From: Candidatus Brocadiia bacterium
GTDB taxonomy: Bacteria; Planctomycetota; MHYJ01; WSZJ01
Direction of reading: 5' to 3'
Length of the DNA: 17,130 nt
Assembly (NCBI GenBank): GCA_013360825.1
Contig: JABWAY010000048.1
Span: forward strand, 1-17,130
The stretch's first letter is position 1, and each line of letters begins with the position of its first letter. Position numbers and translations under genes: made by a program. Shown here piece after piece: positions 15,327 through 17,130 of this stretch. The notes beneath the pieces are model-generated. The model saw only the letters and a list, made by a program, of their open reading frames with translations. It was not told the origin of the DNA and did no database searches.

Positions 15327-16685
15327 ATGCCCCCCCCCGCGACCCTCCGCGACCGCCTCGCCGCCCTGGTGGATCACCTCCGGCAGCCCGTGGACGGCGC
15401 ATCGGTCGCCCTGATGAGATTCGCCTTCGGCGCCCTCATGGTCTGGGACGGGTACCGCTACCTCTCGAATGGCTGGGTCCTGAACTACTGGATCCGCCCC
15501 AGCCACTTTTTCCACTACGACGGGTTCAGCTGGGTCCGGCCCTGGCCGGGCCAGGGAATGTACTGGCACTTCGGCTTCCTCATCGCCGCCGCCGCGGCCA
15601 TGGCGCTCGGCGCGGCCTGGCGACTCAGCGCCGCCGTCTTCGCCGTCCTGTTCGGCATGGTCTTCCTCTTCGACCAGGCCAACTACCTCAATCACTTCTA
15701 CCTCATCACGCTCCTCGGCTTCGCGTGGATCTTCATCCCGGCCCACACCACCGCCTCCGTCGACGCCGCGCTCCGCCCCTCGATCGCCACCGCCGACGTC
15801 CCGCGCTGGTCGCTCTGGCTCCTCCGGTTCCTCATCGCCGTCCCCTACTTCTTCGGCGGCGTCGCAAAGCTCAACCCCGACTGGCTCCGCGGGGAGCCGA
15901 TGCGGCAGTGGCTGCTCCAGCGCTCGGACTGGCCGTACGTCGGGAGCCTCTTTCAGACCGAGTCCGCGACCTGGTTTTTCGCGTACGGGGGCCTCGCCCT
16001 CGACCTGTTCATCGTTCCCGCGCTGCTCTGGAAGAAGACCCGGAAGTGGGCATTCATCGGCGCGCTCGCCTTTCACGGCCTGAATGCGCAGCTCTTCAGC
16101 ATCGGCGTCTTCCCCTGGATGATGATGGCCGCAACCACGATCTTCTTCGAGCCGGAATGGCCGCGTGAGATCTTCCGCTGGTTCGCCAGGCCGGCACCCC
16201 GGCCCGTGCCGCCGCTCAACCCCGCGGGCGCCGCCGGATTCGTGCTCCTCGCCGCCTTCGTGACGGCCCAGGTCCTCATTCCCTTCCGACACCTGCTCTA
16301 CCCCGGATACGTCTCCTGGACGGAGGAGGGCCACCGGTTTTCCTGGCACATGAAACTCCGGGACAAGGAAGCGACGACGGTGATCCGCGCCCGGGAGCCC
16401 GGGACGGGGCGGACCTGGAAAGTTCTGCCTTCGGACTACCTCTCGCCCCGGCAGGTGACGAAGTTCCAGGACCAGCCGGACATGCTGAAGAAGTTCGCGC
16501 TGATCGTCGCCGAGGACCACCGGAAGAAAACCGGCCGGGAACTGGAGATCCGGGCGGAGGTGATGTGCTCCCTGAACGGGCGGAAGAAGCAGCTGCTGAT
16601 CGACCCGGAGATCGACCTCGTCCGGGCTCCCTGGGGGCTCGGGCCGACGCCGTGGATTCTCCCGCTGAAGACGCCGCTCAAGTAG
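15327..16685 (+). CDS. Bacterial vitamin K-dependent gamma-carboxylase homologue (HTTM-type membrane protein)
   Basis: This 452-residue membrane protein has several hydrophobic helices (roughly 26-45, 82-98, 101-117, 122-138, 161-179, 215-234, 241-273, 301-318) and a C-terminal soluble domain from about 325. The signature YFFGGVAKLNPDWLRGEPM (174-192) matches the gamma-glutamyl carboxylase (GGCX) segment carrying the active-site Lys; K181 here is the likely equivalent. WTEEGHRFSWHMKLRDK (331-347) matches the GGCX segment after the last helix. GGCX oxidises vitamin K hydroquinone to carboxylate Glu side chains. Bacterial relatives are widespread, and their substrates are mostly unknown. The ATG at 15327 is followed by a run of nine C (15330-15338). 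The TATACT box 9 bases upstream and loss of conservation before it support this start. No obvious substrate peptide is encoded nearby. Confidence 0.88.
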   Translation: MPPPATLRDRLAALVDHLRQPVDGASVALMRFAFGALMVWDGYRYLSNGWVLNYWIRPSHFFHYDGFSWVRPWPGQGMYWHFGFLIAAAAAMALGAAWRLSAAVFAVLFGMVFLFDQANYLNHFYLITLLGFAWIFIPAHTTASVDAALRPSIATADVPRWSLWLLRFLIAVPYFFGGVAKLNPDWLRGEPMRQWLLQRSDWPYVGSLFQTESATWFFAYGGLALDLFIVPALLWKKTRKWAFIGALAFHGLNAQLFSIGVFPWMMMAATTIFFEPEWPREIFRWFARPAPRPVPPLNPAGAAGFVLLAAFVTAQVLIPFRHLLYPGYVSWTEEGHRFSWHMKLRDKEATTVIRAREPGTGRTWKVLPSDYLSPRQVTKFQDQPDMLKKFALIVAEDHRKKTGRELEIRAEVMCSLNGRKKQLLIDPEIDLVRAPWGLGPTPWILPLKTPLK

Positions 16686-16710
16686 CGCGCGGCAGTCCGA
16701 GCGTGTGCTG

Positions 16711-16716
16711 TAGAAT
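16711..16716 (+). promoter_or_regulatory. Candidate -10 box (TAGAAT) for the larC leader
   Basis: TAGAAT fits TANNNT and lies 25 bases after the carboxylase-like stop. It ends exactly 9 bases before the ATG (16726) of a 32-codon ORF. Transcription from here would give larC a leader of roughly 95-100 bases. No -35 hexamer is evident. Confidence 0.4.
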
Positions 16717-16725
16717 CGCGGGACC

Positions 16726-16824
16726 ATGGGCACCCCCGGTCTCCAGCGGTCGAATCGAAGGTCCCGGCATCCCGACGCACGGCTTCCGGGACCCCGCCCC
16801 CGCACCGCCGCGGAGACAGCGTGA
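16726..16824 (+). CDS. Possible 32-codon leader peptide overlapping larC
   Basis: ATG at 16726 opens a 32-residue frame (MGTPGLQRSNRRSRHP...), rich in Arg and Pro, which ends in TGA overlapping the larC GTG (GTGA at 16821-16824). It lies 9 bases after the TAGAAT box and has only a weak GGGA too close to the ATG. Translating it would run through the stem that hides the larC ribosome-binding site, so it could couple larC translation to its own. It has no known homologue to me and could be a chance frame in G+C-rich DNA. Confidence 0.3.
   Translation: MGTPGLQRSNRRSRHPDARLPGPRPRTAAETA
16739..16817 (+). promoter_or_regulatory. Structured larC leader: nested stems sequestering the ribosome-binding site
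   Basis: Outer stem: GTCTCC-a-GCGG (16739-16749, one bulged A) pairs with CCGC-GGAGAC (16808-16817), ten Watson-Crick pairs, with T16750-G16807 as an extra wobble. GGAGAC is the likely larC Shine-Dalgarno sequence, 3 bases before the GTG. Inner stem: GGTCCCGG (16760-16767) pairs perfectly with CCGGGACC (16786-16793) across an 18-base loop. This could be a riboswitch-like or translation-coupled control element. It matches no named RNA family I know. Confidence 0.45.
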
Positions 16825-17130
16825 CTCTCGCATGGATCGACATGGTCTGCGGCGCCGCCGGCGACATGCTTCTCGGCGCCTGCGTCGATGCGGGTCTGAA
16901 GGTCTCCGATCTGGAGAAGGAACTCCAGGGGCTGGGGCTCCCGGGGTGGTCGCTCCGGGCCCGGAAGGTCCGGAAGGGGTCGATCGGGGCGACGAAGGTG
17001 GATGTCGTGATCCGCGGGAGGACGGAGTTTGAGGCGATGGAAGCGGAGCGTGGCGCCGAGGCGCACGGCCACGTCCACGCGCCGGGGAGCGGGGAGGTCG
17101 GAGCGGGACACCACGCCCACGCCCGGCCGC
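16821..17130 (+). CDS. larC: LarC, nickel-pincer cofactor nickel-insertion protein (N-terminal part; cut by the window edge)
   Basis: About 103 residues are visible. The N terminus TLAWIDMVCGAAGDMLLGAC corresponds to the LarC/DUF111 hallmark (hydrophobic strand, Asp, small residues, GDM.LGAL). DAGLKVSDLEKELQGL and a Lys/Arg-rich KVRKGSIGATKVDVV follow, then the His-rich stretch (HGHVHAP, GHHAHARP) typical of LarC. LarC inserts nickel into the pyridinium bis-thiocarboxylate mononucleotide to complete the pincer cofactor of lactate racemase and related LarA enzymes. The GTG at 16821 is preferred over the ATG at 16842 because it keeps the conserved strand and has GGAGA just upstream. larB, larE and larA are not in the window. 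The rest of the protein lies beyond the right edge, so completeness cannot be judged. Confidence 0.85.
   Translation, partial: MTLAWIDMVCGAAGDMLLGACVDAGLKVSDLEKELQGLGLPGWSLRARKVRKGSIGATKVDVVIRGRTEFEAMEAERGAEAHGHVHAPGSGEVGAGHHAHARP

Noticed and set aside
15230..15328. N-terminal extension of polX to 15328
   Set aside because: The added residues are Arg/Pro/Gly-rich without conservation, PolX normally begins close to the residues encoded at 15229, and the extension would overlap the carboxylase-like start.
13977..17120. Very long minus-strand open frame opposite the carboxylase-like gene and polX
   Set aside because: It is antisense or out of frame to two clearly recognised genes, its translation is Arg/Gly/Pro-rich low complexity, and it has no conserved motif. 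Long empty frames are expected in such G+C-rich DNA.
1..17130. tRNA/rRNA genes, CRISPR arrays, insertion sequences, toxin-antitoxin or defence genes
   Set aside because: I found no tRNA-like cloverleaf, rRNA motif, regularly spaced repeat, transposase motif or known defence domain on either strand; this was read by eye only.

Overview
The window is visibly very G+C-rich, its genes are closely packed, and it holds no tRNA, rRNA, CRISPR array or insertion sequence that I could find. Lipoprotein signal peptides, a LolA-like exported protein and PilM/PilN/PilO-type inner-membrane proteins point to a diderm (Gram-negative-type) bacterium. The sigma-54 response regulator, DUF885 protein, stand-alone gamma-carboxylase homologue, PolX and LarC together would suit a planctomycete or a neighbouring environmental phylum. 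This placement is inference; no phylogenetic marker was tested.

Layout. Everything from 1 to 11198 is coded on the minus strand. In transcription order it runs: a PilM-PilN-type fusion (11198-9738); a PilO/GspM-like protein (9741-9232); a large single-pass membrane protein (9235-7388); a LolA-like exported protein (7300-6578); a 313-base stretch without a convincing gene; a sigma-54-type response regulator (6264-4837); two consecutive lipoproteins of similar architecture (4721-3780 and 3783-2743); a DUF885 metallopeptidase-like protein (2613-931); and an NYN-LOTUS putative ribonuclease that runs off the left edge (850-1). Four-base stop/start overlaps (ATGA or GTGA) join the PilM-type gene, the PilO-like gene and the membrane protein, and also join the two lipoproteins, so these are translationally coupled units. 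On the right, priA (plus, 11294-13495) diverges from the pilM-type gene and converges on polX (minus, 15229-13502) with only 6 bases between stops. A gamma-carboxylase/HTTM-type membrane protein (plus, 15327-16685) diverges from polX. larC (plus, from 16821) is cut by the right edge.

How the genes may work together. The 11198-7388 cluster looks like part of a type IV pilus or type II secretion inner-membrane platform. The response regulator keeps every motif of a sigma-54 activator. The lipoprotein pair just downstream of it carries sigma-54-like promoter candidates, so a small regulator-plus-envelope-protein module is plausible. priA and polX are replication-restart and repair housekeeping genes.

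The most interesting non-coding signals are three. First, the larC leader folds into nested stems that would hide the larC ribosome-binding site, and it also carries a 32-codon ORF ending in a GTGA overlap with larC. Second, a TANNNT hexamer lies exactly 9 bases before an ATG in three places, suggesting leaderless or near-leaderless transcripts. Third, two overlapping, mutually exclusive inverted repeats lie between pilM and priA. I see no obvious undescribed defence or mobile system.
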